Shown here piece after piece: positions 7,229 to 16,228 of a stretch of DNA of 64,000 bases. The DNA is from Lachnospiraceae bacterium. Lineage in GTDB: Bacteria > Bacillota_A > Clostridia > Lachnospirales > Lachnospiraceae. Numbering within the stretch: the first letter of the stretch is position 1; each line of letters begins with the position of its first letter. The position numbers were made by a program, and so were the translations under genes. The notes beneath the pieces were generated by a model, which saw nothing but the letters and a program-made list of their open reading frames with translations, had not been told where the DNA came from and did not search any database. The stretch lies in assembly GCA_017482005.1 (NCBI GenBank), contig JAFUOI010000001.1, positions 1 through 64,000 of the forward strand. Direction: 5' to 3'.

Positions 7229-7873
7229 ATGAGAAATAAATTTGATGAACAGTTGTCTTTATTAAATAAAAAAATGATCGAAATGGGCGCCATGTGTGAG
7301 ACCTTAATTTCATTTGCTTCTACAGCGCTTTTGTCCGGGAATATAAGTGATGCCGGTGAAGTAAAAGAGAAAGGCCGAGAAATAGATCAAATGGAGAGAG
7401 AAATCGAAGCTATTTGCTTAAAACTTTTATTGCAGCAACAGCCGGTGGCAAGAGATTTGAGGCAGATTTCAGCAGCGCTTAAAATGATAACAGATATGGA
7501 GCGAATTGGTGATCAGGCAGAGGATATAGCGGAAATCATACCATTCCTTGGTGGCAGAACCGGTGCAGAACTTGCAGATTTTAAGATGATGGCAGATGCT
7601 ACATGCAAAATGGTGACAGAGAGCATTGATGCTTATGTAAAACAGGATTTAGAACTGGCGCAGCTGGTGATAGAGCATGATGATATTGTGGATGGTTGCT
7701 TCTTAAGATTGAAGGAATCGTTAATTGATATGTTGTCAGAAAACAAAGCAGAGGGAGAATATGCAATTGATCTTTTGATGATTGCAAAGTATTTTGAACG
7801 AATTGGAGATCACGCAACGAATATTGCAGAATGGGTAGAGTTTTCTGTAATAGGTAATCACAAAGGAGAGTGA
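7229..7873 (+). CDS. phoU: Phosphate signalling protein PhoU
   Basis: Peripheral regulator that links Pst transport activity to the PhoR kinase. 214 aa from ATG 7229. Helical with two PhoU repeats; each has the metal-cluster-type E/DxxxD pattern (ITDMERIGDQAEDIAE and IAKYFERIGDHATNIAEW). It is cotranscribed between pstB and the phoB-like regulator, the standard order in Firmicutes. Confidence 0.93.
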   Translation: MRNKFDEQLSLLNKKMIEMGAMCETLISFASTALLSGNISDAGEVKEKGREIDQMEREIEAICLKLLLQQQPVARDLRQISAALKMITDMERIGDQAEDIAEIIPFLGGRTGAELADFKMMADATCKMVTESIDAYVKQDLELAQLVIEHDDIVDGCFLRLKESLIDMLSENKAEGEYAIDLLMIAKYFERIGDHATNIAEWVEFSVIGNHKGE

Positions 7874-7877
7874 TACT

Positions 7878-8552
7878 ATGATATGGTGTGTTGATGATGA
7901 TAACACTATAAGGGATTTAGAAGTGTATACATTGGAACAAACAGGATTTCAGGCAAAAGGCTTTGCTGATGGAATCAGTATGCTAAAGGCTTTAGAAAGT
8001 GAAAGGCCGGAGTTAATTATTCTTGATATTATGTTGCCGGAGATGGATGGTGTGGAAATATTAAAGAAAATCCGGGCAGATCAAAGATACAAAAATATTC
8101 CGATTATCATGGCGACTGCCAAAGGTACGGAGATGGATAAAATTGGAGGTCTAAACTCCGGAGCAGATGATTATTTGGTAAAACCATTTGGTGTAATGGA
8201 AATGGTTGCAAGAGTAAATGCGGTACTTCGTAGGATTCATAAAGATGAAGAGGCGGGAGTTATTGCTGTAGGTAGCATTTCCATGAAAGAAAAAGAGCAT
8301 AAGGTATTTGTTCGGGGAGAAAAGATAGAGCTGACACATAAAGAGTTTGAACTGCTTAAGTTATTTATGGAAAATTGTGATGTTGTTTTTTCACGAGATG
8401 AGCTTATGAACAATATTTGGGGGATGGCATATGTGGCTGAGACCAGGACAGTGGATATGCACATAAAGACCCTGCGTCAAAAGTTAGGTGGTGCCGGTGG
8501 ACAGATAAAAACAGTAATTGGTGTCGGTTACAGATTGGAGAGGGAAGTATGA
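7878..8552 (+). CDS. phoB: PhoB/PhoP-type response regulator
   Basis: OmpR-family DNA-binding response regulator, 224 aa. The receiver domain (1-115) has the acidic pocket VDDDN, the phospho-acceptor Asp50 in ILDIMLPEMDG, a Thr in ATAKG and Lys in LVKPF. A winged-helix output domain (about 130-224) ends in the VRGVGY-like VIGVGYRLE. It is expected to bind the TTTTACA repeats before pstS under phosphate starvation. It overlaps the kinase gene by 4 nt (ATGA). The PhoB assignment rests on location; the family alone would be ambiguous. Confidence 0.88.
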   Translation: MIWCVDDDNTIRDLEVYTLEQTGFQAKGFADGISMLKALESERPELIILDIMLPEMDGVEILKKIRADQRYKNIPIIMATAKGTEMDKIGGLNSGADDYLVKPFGVMEMVARVNAVLRRIHKDEEAGVIAVGSISMKEKEHKVFVRGEKIELTHKEFELLKLFMENCDVVFSRDELMNNIWGMAYVAETRTVDMHIKTLRQKLGGAGGQIKTVIGVGYRLEREV

Positions 8553-10195
8553 CAAAGAAAATATTTCGTTCTATGATTACTGTTGCATTGACTGTGTTAT
8601 TGACCAGCTTGTTTGTGGCAACCACTTTTATTTATGATTATTTTAATAAGACACAGGTAAAACAGTTAAAAGAAGAATTGGAGTTGGTTAAGGAAACGGT
8701 TAATGGCGTTGGTATAGAATATTTTGAAAGTTTTGATTCTACTGTTTTTCGTTTTACGGTTGTAGATGAGGATGGAACAGTTTTGTATGATACGGTAGCT
8801 GATGCAGCGCAAATGGAGAATCATGGTGAACGTGAAGAAATCAAAGAAGCGATTGAAAATGGTTACGGCAGTAGTGCAAGGAAATCGGCCACACTGACAG
8901 AGAAAACTTTTTACGAAGCGGTGCTTTTAGATTCGGGAGATGTGCTTCGCATCTCAGTAAGTCAGTTGACTTTGGGGGCTTTATTTGTAGGAATGTCCCC
9001 TGCCATATGGGTCATTATATTTGCTGCAGGTATTGTATCCTTCCTGCTCGCATCAAAGATGACACAGAACATAATTGAGCCATTAAATAAGCTTGACTTA
9101 GAGAATCCTGCAGAAAATAATACCTATGAGGAATTAACTCCTATTCTTACCAAGATTAATAAGCAGCATAAACAGATAAACAGGCACATCGAAGAGTTGC
9201 ACCGTAAAGCGGATGAATTTGAGCAGATTACTTCGTCCATGAGTGAAGGTCTTATTCTGATTGATGAAAAGGGTACAATTCTTAGCATGAACAACGCATG
9301 TAAGAAGATATATGCAGTAAAAACAGATGTGGTTGGAAGTAATCTTTTGTCCGTAGACAGAACTAAGCAAATGAGCAACGCTGTTAAGTGCGCATTAGGT
9401 GGAGAACACAGCGAATTTATTATTCAAAGGAATGGATATGAATATCAATTTAATGTTAATCCCATTGAAACAGACGGAAAAAGGCTGGGTGCTGTTATTC
9501 TGGCATTTGATATTACAGAAAAAGCTTTTGCACAGCGTAACCGTCAGGAATTTACTGCTAATGTTACACATGAGCTTAAAACTCCATTGCAGTCCATTAT
9601 CGGAAGTGCAGAGCTTTTAGAGAATGGTTTAGTTAAGCCGGAGGATACGGGACGATTTGTGGGAAATATACGCAAGGAAGCATCCAGACTGGTAAGCCTG
9701 ATAAATGATATTATACGTTTGTCACAGCTTGATGAGAATCATGAGCCTGCCACAGAAACTGTGAATTTGTGGGAAGTGGCAAATGAAGTAGTTGAGGTGT
9801 TAACTGCTTCAGCGGCAAAAAAAGATGTTTCCATAGAGGTAATTGGCGATGCCTGTGTGATTTATGGTGTTCGCAGATACATTTATGAGATTATTTATAA
9901 TTTGTGTGATAATGCGATTCGTTATAATGTAAATGGCGGAAAAGTGACGATTGATATTCATCGGGAAAATAATAGGAATGTTATTGTTGTCAGTGATACA
10001 GGCATAGGAATTGATGCAGAACATCATGTGAGAATATTTGAACGTTTCTATCGTGTGGATAAGAGTCATTCAAAAGAAACCGGAGGAACCGGACTGGGTC
10101 TGTCTATTGTGAAACATGCTGTTATGTATCATAAAGGAAAAATTGAGCTTGAAAGTGAGATAGGAAGTGGAACAAAAATCAAAGTTCTATTTTAA
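8549..10195 (+). CDS. phoR: PhoR-type sensor histidine kinase
   Basis: Membrane sensor kinase partner of the adjacent regulator, 548 aa. A membrane segment at about 8-30, an extracytoplasmic sensor region and a second segment at about 150-168 precede a PAS domain (about 225-330). HisKA has His341 in VTHELKTPLQSI, and the ATPase has N-box LCDNAIRYN, G1 DTGIGID and G2 GGTGLGLSIV. Overlap with the regulator gene and position after phoU support a phosphate-sensing role. PhoU and Pst probably control its activity rather than a direct ligand. Confidence 0.88.
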   Translation: MTKKIFRSMITVALTVLLTSLFVATTFIYDYFNKTQVKQLKEELELVKETVNGVGIEYFESFDSTVFRFTVVDEDGTVLYDTVADAAQMENHGEREEIKEAIENGYGSSARKSATLTEKTFYEAVLLDSGDVLRISVSQLTLGALFVGMSPAIWVIIFAAGIVSFLLASKMTQNIIEPLNKLDLENPAENNTYEELTPILTKINKQHKQINRHIEELHRKADEFEQITSSMSEGLILIDEKGTILSMNNACKKIYAVKTDVVGSNLLSVDRTKQMSNAVKCALGGEHSEFIIQRNGYEYQFNVNPIETDGKRLGAVILAFDITEKAFAQRNRQEFTANVTHELKTPLQSIIGSAELLENGLVKPEDTGRFVGNIRKEASRLVSLINDIIRLSQLDENHEPATETVNLWEVANEVVEVLTASAAKKDVSIEVIGDACVIYGVRRYIYEIIYNLCDNAIRYNVNGGKVTIDIHRENNRNVIVVSDTGIGIDAEHHVRIFERFYRVDKSHSKETGGTGLGLSIVKHAVMYHKGKIELESEIGSGTKIKVLF

Positions 10196-10327
10196 AGAAA
10201 TGCTCTTGGGTCAAAACGTGATAACATTATTTCAGTTAGCAAATATACATTAGATAACGGAAGCTAATCGATATCAAACCATGCGAAAACCCCTAAGCAT
10301 TTTTGTATTGTAATTATATGCTTTGCG

Positions 10328-10356
10328 ATGACATAGATTGATCATCGTGATATAAT
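10328..10356 (+). promoter_or_regulatory. Promoter of the MerR operon
   Basis: ATGACA (10328-10333), 17 bp, TATAAT (10351-10356). Transcription from it would run through the hairpin at 10397-10445 before reaching the MerR gene. Confidence 0.6.
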
Positions 10357-10396
10357 TTCAAACATAAAAAAAGGATTATTTATGTAAAATTAAAAA

Positions 10397-10445
10397 ATAA
10401 CGCAGCGTGATATATTGCTTGTTACGCTGCGTTATATACTAATAT
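10397..10445. other. 12-bp hairpin in the MerR operon leader
   Basis: ATAACGCAGCGT (10397-10408) is a perfect inverted repeat with 10434-10445. On the minus strand the stem is followed by a T-rich stretch, on the plus strand it is not, so it is either a minus-strand terminator or a leader/operator structure 23 bp before the gene start. Confidence 0.5.
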
Positions 10446-10467
10446 AGGCCTTGAAAGGAGGCAGGAT

Positions 10468-11196
10468 ATGTCATTATATACAACAGGAGAACTTGCAAAG
10501 AAGTGCAATGTGTCGGTAAGAACGATTCAGTACTATGATGAAAGAGGTATTCTTGTGCCAACGGATTTGACAGAGGGAGGACGAAGACTGTTCTCTGAAA
10601 AGGATGTTGTTACATTGGAAACCATCTGTTTTTTGAGAGACTTGGATATTTCAATTAAAGATATTGCTGAAATATTGGAAGCGGACGAATCAAAAAAAGT
10701 AATAGAACTTTTGCTTGATGAGCAGGATAAAACCCTTCGGGCAGAGATTAAGAAAAAAACAGAGCAATTAGAAAAAATAAAAAATATAAGGGATTTTTTA
10801 GCTTCTTTCAAGGACGGATCACAAAAAACAATTCATGACATATCATCAATTATGGAAGAAAAAGAAAATCGAAAGAAAATGTACAAAAAAATACTGATCA
10901 TAGCAATTCCGTTAGAAATGATCGAAATTGTCACCTTTGTTATTGGCGTATTAAAAGGAATTTGGTTACCGTTTTTTGCGGCTATGGCAGTGCTTGCTGT
11001 TTGTGTAGTCATTATGTTTGACTATTGGTATAAACAGATTGCGTATATATGTCCGGAATGTCATACCAGATTCCGACCGGGCAAATTGGAAGCATTCTTC
11101 GGAAATCATACTCCGAAGATGAGAAAGCTGACGTGTCCTACCTGCAGGAGAAAAATATGGAGTCTTGAAGTATACGGAAGAGAGGTAGATGCATAA
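10468..11196 (+). CDS. MerR-family regulator with C-terminal membrane and zinc-ribbon parts
   Basis: 242 aa. The MerR winged-HTH occupies residues 1-70 (YTTGELAKKCNVSVRTIQYY, then GGRRLFSEKD) and is followed by a dimerisation coiled coil (about 75-135). Two hydrophobic segments (about 138-178) make the protein membrane-attached, unusual for MerR. The tail carries two CxxC pairs (CPECHTRFRPG and LTCPTCRRK), a zinc-ribbon pattern. It overlaps the CPBP protease gene by 1 nt and probably controls this protease-exporter operon. A good ribosome site (AAAGGAGG) precedes it. Ligand unknown. Confidence 0.85.
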   Translation: MSLYTTGELAKKCNVSVRTIQYYDERGILVPTDLTEGGRRLFSEKDVVTLETICFLRDLDISIKDIAEILEADESKKVIELLLDEQDKTLRAEIKKKTEQLEKIKNIRDFLASFKDGSQKTIHDISSIMEEKENRKKMYKKILIIAIPLEMIEIVTFVIGVLKGIWLPFFAAMAVLAVCVVIMFDYWYKQIAYICPECHTRFRPGKLEAFFGNHTPKMRKLTCPTCRRKIWSLEVYGREVDA

Positions 11197-12083
11197 TGGA
11201 AAAAACAAAAATAAGTAAAAAGCAATTTGTGATATATATGGCAGCAGCATTTGGGCTGGCCTGGATTTTACAGGTGATAGCAAGCATTTTTAGTAATAAT
11301 GGAAATCAAATGGTATTTGCTGTTGTTATGATGATTACCATGTTTATGCCGTTTCTTGGTGTACTTATAGCAAAAATCCCGCTGAAAGGTATGGGGTGGG
11401 TACCGCATCTAAAGGGTAAACTCAGATATGTGTTCTTTGCACTTTGTGTGCCTGCGTTATTAAGTATCCTTGGCGGGGTATTGTTCTTTGTAATTTTCCC
11501 ATATACATTTGATGCTGAATTTTTGACACTAAGAGGTCTGTTAGAAGAGGCCGGCGCGCTGGAACAGTTCGAGGCACAGGGGATCACGATACCGATGTAT
11601 CTGTTGATTTCCGGCATTCAGGCAGTTACATTTGCCCCTTTTCTGAATATGTTTGTTGCTTTAGGCGAAGAGGTAGGCTGGAGAGGTGCACTGTACCCGT
11701 ATTTGAAGGAGAAGTTCGGTGTTACCAAAGGCCGTATCGCAGGTGGTGTAATATGGGGCGCGTGGCACTGGCCGATTATGATCCTGGCAGGCTATGAGTA
11801 TGGGAAAGAATATATTGGTGCGCCGGTGCTGGGGCTGATTGTATTCTGTATCTGTACTGCTGCCATGGGTATTTTACACGATTATGTGTATGAAAAGACA
11901 GAGACTATCTGGCTGCCATCTCTTTTGCATGGCGCAGTCAATGCATTTACCATCTTTGCATATCTGATAAAACCGGAATATTCCCATATGGCAATACTGG
12001 GTCCGGCAGGTATCGGTATCATCGGTATGATTCCGATGGTGGTTATGGCGGTCATTATTTGTGTAAAGAAACCAAGTAATTAA
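11196..12083 (+). CDS. CPBP-family intramembrane metalloprotease (CAAX/Abi type)
   Basis: 295 aa with about eight membrane segments. The Abi/CPBP motifs are all present: GEEVGWRGALYPYL (EExxxR), the first His region WGAWHWP and the final LLHGAVNA with His and Asn. These residues form the metal-dependent active site in the membrane. In Firmicutes such proteins often accompany peptide exporters or give self-immunity; here it lies between a MerR regulator and an ABC exporter. Substrate unknown. Confidence 0.88.
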   Translation: MEKTKISKKQFVIYMAAAFGLAWILQVIASIFSNNGNQMVFAVVMMITMFMPFLGVLIAKIPLKGMGWVPHLKGKLRYVFFALCVPALLSILGGVLFFVIFPYTFDAEFLTLRGLLEEAGALEQFEAQGITIPMYLLISGIQAVTFAPFLNMFVALGEEVGWRGALYPYLKEKFGVTKGRIAGGVIWGAWHWPIMILAGYEYGKEYIGAPVLGLIVFCICTAAMGILHDYVYEKTETIWLPSLLHGAVNAFTIFAYLIKPEYSHMAILGPAGIGIIGMIPMVVMAVIICVKKPSN

Positions 12084-12096
12084 GAAGGGATACATT

Positions 12097-12813
12097 ATGT
12101 TACATATCAAAAATCTGACAAAACATTATAAAGGTAGCAATAAGGGCGTAACGAACCTTAGTTTAAATGTAGAAGCGGGAGATATTTTTGCTTTTATCGG
12201 TCATAACGGTGCGGGAAAAACGACTACGCTCAAGTGTGTGGCAGGAATTCATGACTTTGAGCAGGGAGAAATCTATATTAACAGTCTGTCTATGAAAGAG
12301 GACTCTCTGGCATGTAAAAAGCAGTTTGCCTATATTCCGGACAATCCGGATTTGTTTGACTATCTGACAGGAATTCAGTATCTGAATTTTGTGGCAGATG
12401 TATTTGCGGTATCTGATAAGGATAGGCAGATGCGCATTGAAAAATATGCAAATGCCTTTGGAATTATGGAGTCTTTAGGAGATTTAATTTCTTCTTATTC
12501 CCACGGAATGAAGCAGAAGCTGGCAATTATTTCAGCTTTGGTACATAAGCCGAAACTGCTTATTTTAGATGAGCCTTTTGTGGGATTAGACCCGCAGGCA
12601 GCAGTTGTTCTGAAAAAAACGATGCATGAATTATGTGAAGAAGGAGGCGCGATTTTCTTTTCGACGCATGTGCTGGATGTAGCTGAAAAGCTATGCAATA
12701 AAGTGGCGATTATTAAGGACGGAACCTTGATAAAAACCGGTAACATGGAAGATGTTGTGAAAGATGGCATTTCTCTTGAGGACATTTTCATGGAGGTGGT
12801 TTGCGATGAATAA
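12097..12813 (+). CDS. ABC exporter ATP-binding protein
   Basis: 238-aa ATPase with Walker A GHNGAGKTT (about residue 36), signature YSHGMKQKLAI, Walker B LLILDEPFVGLDP and the H-loop in FSTHVLDVAEK. The LDEPFVGLDP form is typical of drug/bacteriocin/lipid ABC-2 type exporters. Its end overlaps the permease start by 8 nt, so the two form one transporter. Confidence 0.92.
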   Translation: MLHIKNLTKHYKGSNKGVTNLSLNVEAGDIFAFIGHNGAGKTTTLKCVAGIHDFEQGEIYINSLSMKEDSLACKKQFAYIPDNPDLFDYLTGIQYLNFVADVFAVSDKDRQMRIEKYANAFGIMESLGDLISSYSHGMKQKLAIISALVHKPKLLILDEPFVGLDPQAAVVLKKTMHELCEEGGAIFFSTHVLDVAEKLCNKVAIIKDGTLIKTGNMEDVVKDGISLEDIFMEVVCDE

Positions 12814-14428
12814 TTGCAATTTCGGGATGCAACTTGCCACTTTCACAAAACTTCAACTTGTGAATCTGTATGGAAAAAATGTATACCGTAATTTAAAGGA
12901 TCCAAAAGAAAAGAGAAAGAAATTTTGGCTTTATATTGCGTATGCTTTTGTCATCGTGGTAGTAGCAGGTTATGCCGGTGCATTGAGCTATGCTTATGTA
13001 CAAATAGGGCTTGCAGAGATTTTGCCGGCATATCTGATTATGGCGGTAAGTCTTATTATTTTATTGTTCTCCATATTTAAAGCAGGGGATATTGTATTTC
13101 AAAAGAATTCTTATGATATATTAATCTCGCTTCCGGTGAAGAATAGTACCATTGTAATCAGCCGTTTTATACGTCTTTATGTAGAAAATATTCTGCTTGC
13201 TGCGGCAGTCATGTCACCGGCAATGATAGTGTTTGGTGTTATGGAGAAACCATCTCTGCTATTTTATGTGACAGGAATGATTGTAATGCTCTTTATTCCG
13301 CTTCTTCCGATTACGATTTCTGTGTTCGTGGGAGCATTGATTATGGCGATTTCGTCCAGAAGCAAGCATAAGAATTTGGTCAGTGTGCTTCTTTCCGTAG
13401 CCCTTGTAATAGGATTTATGGTTGGAAGTATGAAATTGTCGGTGTCGGCAGAGAACATAGATATCGATGAATTAAAAAATCTGCTGAATATGATTTTGGA
13501 TGTGATAAAGCGTTTTTATCCACCGGCGGTACGGCTGGGGGATGCAATGTTAACAGGGAACCTTGCGGTATGTTTGGGCTGTGTGTGTGCCGGTTTTTTT
13601 GCTGTGTTAATTGTGATTGTTGTTATATCGATGCATTATACTTGGATTTGCGACGGGTTTTTCAGTACAAGTGCAAAGCATGATTATAAGATGGAATCCC
13701 TAAGAAGCAGTCATATGCTTTCGGCATTGTATAAAAGAGAATTTAAGCGCTATTTTGCATCAAGTGTTTATGTGACAAATACAATTATCAGCCCTATTAT
13801 GGGAATGTTATTTGCGGTGGCAATGCTTTTTTCGACAGAGGGACAATTAGATGCTGCAGCGGCAGAGTTTTATGCACAAAGCGGATTAATATTACAAATG
13901 AGAAGCATGTTGCCAATGACACTTGCTACTGTATTTTGCATAATGCCAATTACGGCAGTCTCTATATCCATGGAGGGCAGACAGTGGTGGATTATCAAGA
14001 CATTGCCTATTAGTGCGAAGCAGTTACTTGACAGCAAGTTACTTATGAATCTTAGTATACTGGCACCATGTTGTGGGATTTCTGTGATTATGGTAGCCAT
14101 TGGGCAAAAGGTTACGCCGGTAGAATTTGTATGGCTTGTGCTTGTACCGTTTTTGTCTATGCTGTTTTCCTGTGTGTTTGGACAGACTGTGAATTTAAAA
14201 CTTCCGGTCTTTGATTGGGAAAATGAAGTATCCGTAGTTAAGCAAAGTGCGTCTATGTTTGTCGGTGGATTGGTACCGTTTTTGGTAATGATTGTGCTGA
14301 CCTTTGGTGTAATGCTGATTCCGGCACAATATACGAATCTAACAATGACACTGCTATGTCTGCTTTTGGGAATTACTACATTTATGTTATATCGAAGAAA
14401 CAGCAGGGTAGATTTGCTCCGTATCTAA
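12806..14428 (+). CDS. ABC exporter permease
   Basis: Large membrane protein, 540 aa from ATG 12806, which lies behind GGAGG inside the end of the ATPase gene. At least ten hydrophobic segments are seen, in blocks at about 45-90, 115-200, 255-290, 330-420 and 430-540. It resembles the 500-550 aa ABC exporter permeases of Clostridia rather than classical ABC-2 permeases. Partner of the ATPase upstream; the substrate is unknown. Confidence 0.85.
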   Translation: MNNCNFGMQLATFTKLQLVNLYGKNVYRNLKDPKEKRKKFWLYIAYAFVIVVVAGYAGALSYAYVQIGLAEILPAYLIMAVSLIILLFSIFKAGDIVFQKNSYDILISLPVKNSTIVISRFIRLYVENILLAAAVMSPAMIVFGVMEKPSLLFYVTGMIVMLFIPLLPITISVFVGALIMAISSRSKHKNLVSVLLSVALVIGFMVGSMKLSVSAENIDIDELKNLLNMILDVIKRFYPPAVRLGDAMLTGNLAVCLGCVCAGFFAVLIVIVVISMHYTWICDGFFSTSAKHDYKMESLRSSHMLSALYKREFKRYFASSVYVTNTIISPIMGMLFAVAMLFSTEGQLDAAAAEFYAQSGLILQMRSMLPMTLATVFCIMPITAVSISMEGRQWWIIKTLPISAKQLLDSKLLMNLSILAPCCGISVIMVAIGQKVTPVEFVWLVLVPFLSMLFSCVFGQTVNLKLPVFDWENEVSVVKQSASMFVGGLVPFLVMIVLTFGVMLIPAQYTNLTMTLLCLLLGITTFMLYRRNSRVDLLRI

Positions 14429-14451
14429 AGGAAATAATTATACTAACAAAG

Positions 14452-14480
14452 TTGACATGCAGAAAGTGCGGTGTTAGACT
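14452..14480 (+). promoter_or_regulatory. Promoter of the small Cys protein gene
   Basis: TTGACA (14452-14457), 17 bp, TAGACT (14475-14480), with a TG one base before the -10. Confidence 0.6.
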
Positions 14481-14539
14481 AAATTTATATACAGAAAAGA
14501 GAAATTTTTCTCTTATTTTACAGTTGGGAGGTTATGCTT

Positions 14540-14764
14540 ATGGCAACATGTGAAAAATTGGAAAAATGTCCGTTTTATCAGGGGAAAATGAGTATGGAGT
14601 CCGGACTCGGAAGTATGTATAAGAAAAAATATTGCGAAGGAGATAAGATGGAGTGTGCCCGCTATATGGTAGCGACGCAGTTGGGACCGGAATATGTGAC
14701 AAATCATTTATATCCGAATATGAAGGATCAGGCTAGTAAAATGATTGAAGAAAATAAAAAATAA
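14540..14764 (+). CDS. Small four-cysteine protein
   Basis: GGGAGG at 14526-14531 favours ATG 14540 (8-nt spacing) over ATG 14534 (2 nt), giving 74 aa. Four cysteines occur in a zinc-binding-like layout (CEKLEKCPF, then YCEGDKMECARY), followed by a helical tail. It is soluble with no signal peptide. Own promoter and terminator make it a monocistronic gene. Small proteins of this style occur near stress or c-di-GMP genes in Clostridia, but I cannot assign a role. Confidence 0.75.
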   Translation: MATCEKLEKCPFYQGKMSMESGLGSMYKKKYCEGDKMECARYMVATQLGPEYVTNHLYPNMKDQASKMIEENKK

Positions 14765-14785
14765 GAAAAAAAAGAATGTGATGGG

Positions 14786-14826
14786 TGACCTTGAAGGAGA
14801 TGAGTTTCTTCAAGGTCATTTTTTTT
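14786..14826 (+). terminator. Rho-independent terminator
   Basis: 11-bp perfect stem (14786-14796 with 14808-14818) followed by eight T. Confidence 0.85.
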
Positions 14827-14982
14827 GAAAAAGGTTAAAACGGGAAAAGTTGTAAGGCTTACTTTTGCATCATCGGTCCTTTTGCAATTTTCCGGATGAT
14901 AATGGTGTGAATTCGCGTGGTTTGTTGAAAACGGATATTCGCTGTGATATTCTAGTAGAAAGAAGTCGGAGGTGTACCTGCC

Positions 14983-15126
14983 ATGCAAAAAGTCGGCAAA
15001 AAACACTATGGGAAATTCATAGATTTCGCCCGGGTTAATACATGTAATACCGTATACCCGATGTCAATTGCGGAAAAAGTGGGTTTTGAGGTAATGGCGG
15101 AACACGCCTATTACAAAGTAGGATAA
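14983..15126 (+). pseudogene. Internally deleted GNAT acetyltransferase remnant
   Basis: A 47-codon frame with a good ribosome site (GGAGGT, 8-nt spacing). Residues 1-28 (KFIDFARVNTCNTVYPMS) look like the catalytic-domain entry of GNAT_acetyltr_2-type proteins. Residues 29-47 (SIAEKVGFEVMAEHAYYKVG) look like the usual C-terminal end of a GNAT domain. The acetyl-CoA-binding middle is missing, so this appears to be an in-frame deletion relic rather than a functional enzyme. The comparison is from memory of the family. The surrounding 14827-14982 contains nothing else I can identify. Confidence 0.5.
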
Positions 15127-15150
15127 AAAAGCGAACAAGAGGTCAGATGA

Positions 15151-16185
15151 ATGGAAATATTTATGATTGCTGTTTTAACCGTGCTTGCACTGTATAAAGC
15201 ACAATTGTGCGGAAAAAAACGAAGAAATGAGGAGTACCTGTCTCTGCAGCAGGCAGGTTATATCAAGGGCATATTTGCCATATATATTGTGTTTCACCAT
15301 GTATCCCAGTTTTGCACCGGAAGCGGACTTCGGTACGGATTTTGGAATACGGGATATTTGGCGGTGGCTGTTTTCTTCTTTTTGTCGGGATACGGTTTGC
15401 TATATAATGTTACGGCATCGGAAAATTACCTGAAGGGATTTTTAAAAAAGAGAGTACTTAAGATTTTGGTGCCTTTCTTAGTGGTTTATTTCATTTATAT
15501 TATTGTGGATTATTTTGAGGGGATACGATACTCTGCCATGGATATTTTTGAATCATTTTTTAATGGGGCGCCAATTGCAGCCAATCTTTGGTATGTTTTG
15601 TTTATTCTTCTGTATTATATAGTGTTCTACATAATTGCGCTGGCAGTCGGAGCAAAGCGTAAGTGGGGAATTATTGTTTTCAGCTTCCTGTTTTTGGTTG
15701 CGTGGTGTGTATTTTGTTTCCGGAAAAATTTCGGAGGAGTATGGTCTATATCCGGTTTCGGAATTACGGTCGGAATGTTATTTGCAGCGTGCAAAGAAAA
15801 GATTGAGAAGCTGTTTGACCGTGCATATTTTGTGTTTGTAATTCTGTTTACAGTAGCTTTCTTTGCCGTGCAGCATGTTGCAACAAGAGTATATACCGTG
15901 TTTGGCGGATGGTCGCTTAAAGTTGCCATGTCCCTGCTTTTTACACTGGCAGTGATTACGCTGCTTTACCGTATTCGGATCGGTAACACCATCTTGAAAT
16001 TTTTCGGAACAATATCCTTTGAACTGTATATGATACATGGTGTTTTTCTTAAGTTGCTCCGTGGCAATCATATTTATATTAACAGTGATATTATGTTTCT
16101 GGTTTTTGTGATGCTGGCTTCGGTTTTATCGGCACTGGTATTACATAAAGTTTTTCATACGTATAGGAATCTTTTTCGAAAGTAG
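15151..16185 (+). CDS. Acyltransferase-3-family membrane protein
   Basis: 344 aa, about ten membrane segments. The N-terminal motif region shows the family His in YIVFHHVSQF and the adjacent FFFLSGYGLLY segment; ELYMIHGVFLK near the C-terminus is also typical. Members transfer acetyl or other acyl groups to cell-surface polysaccharides, peptidoglycan or lipids, or export them. ATG 15151 has AAGAGGT at 7 nt. No sugar genes are adjacent, so the substrate is open. Confidence 0.85.
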   Translation: MEIFMIAVLTVLALYKAQLCGKKRRNEEYLSLQQAGYIKGIFAIYIVFHHVSQFCTGSGLRYGFWNTGYLAVAVFFFLSGYGLLYNVTASENYLKGFLKKRVLKILVPFLVVYFIYIIVDYFEGIRYSAMDIFESFFNGAPIAANLWYVLFILLYYIVFYIIALAVGAKRKWGIIVFSFLFLVAWCVFCFRKNFGGVWSISGFGITVGMLFAACKEKIEKLFDRAYFVFVILFTVAFFAVQHVATRVYTVFGGWSLKVAMSLLFTLAVITLLYRIRIGNTILKFFGTISFELYMIHGVFLKLLRGNHIYINSDIMFLVFVMLASVLSALVLHKVFHTYRNLFRK

Positions 16186-16228
16186 ATATAACAGAGCGAA
16201 TTCAAAGTAGTTTTTTTGGAGGTTAGCA

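Noticed and set aside
14356..14553. 65-codon frame overlapping the exporter permease end
   Set aside because: It lacks a ribosome site, overlaps the permease in another frame and runs through a promoter and the start of the small Cys gene.
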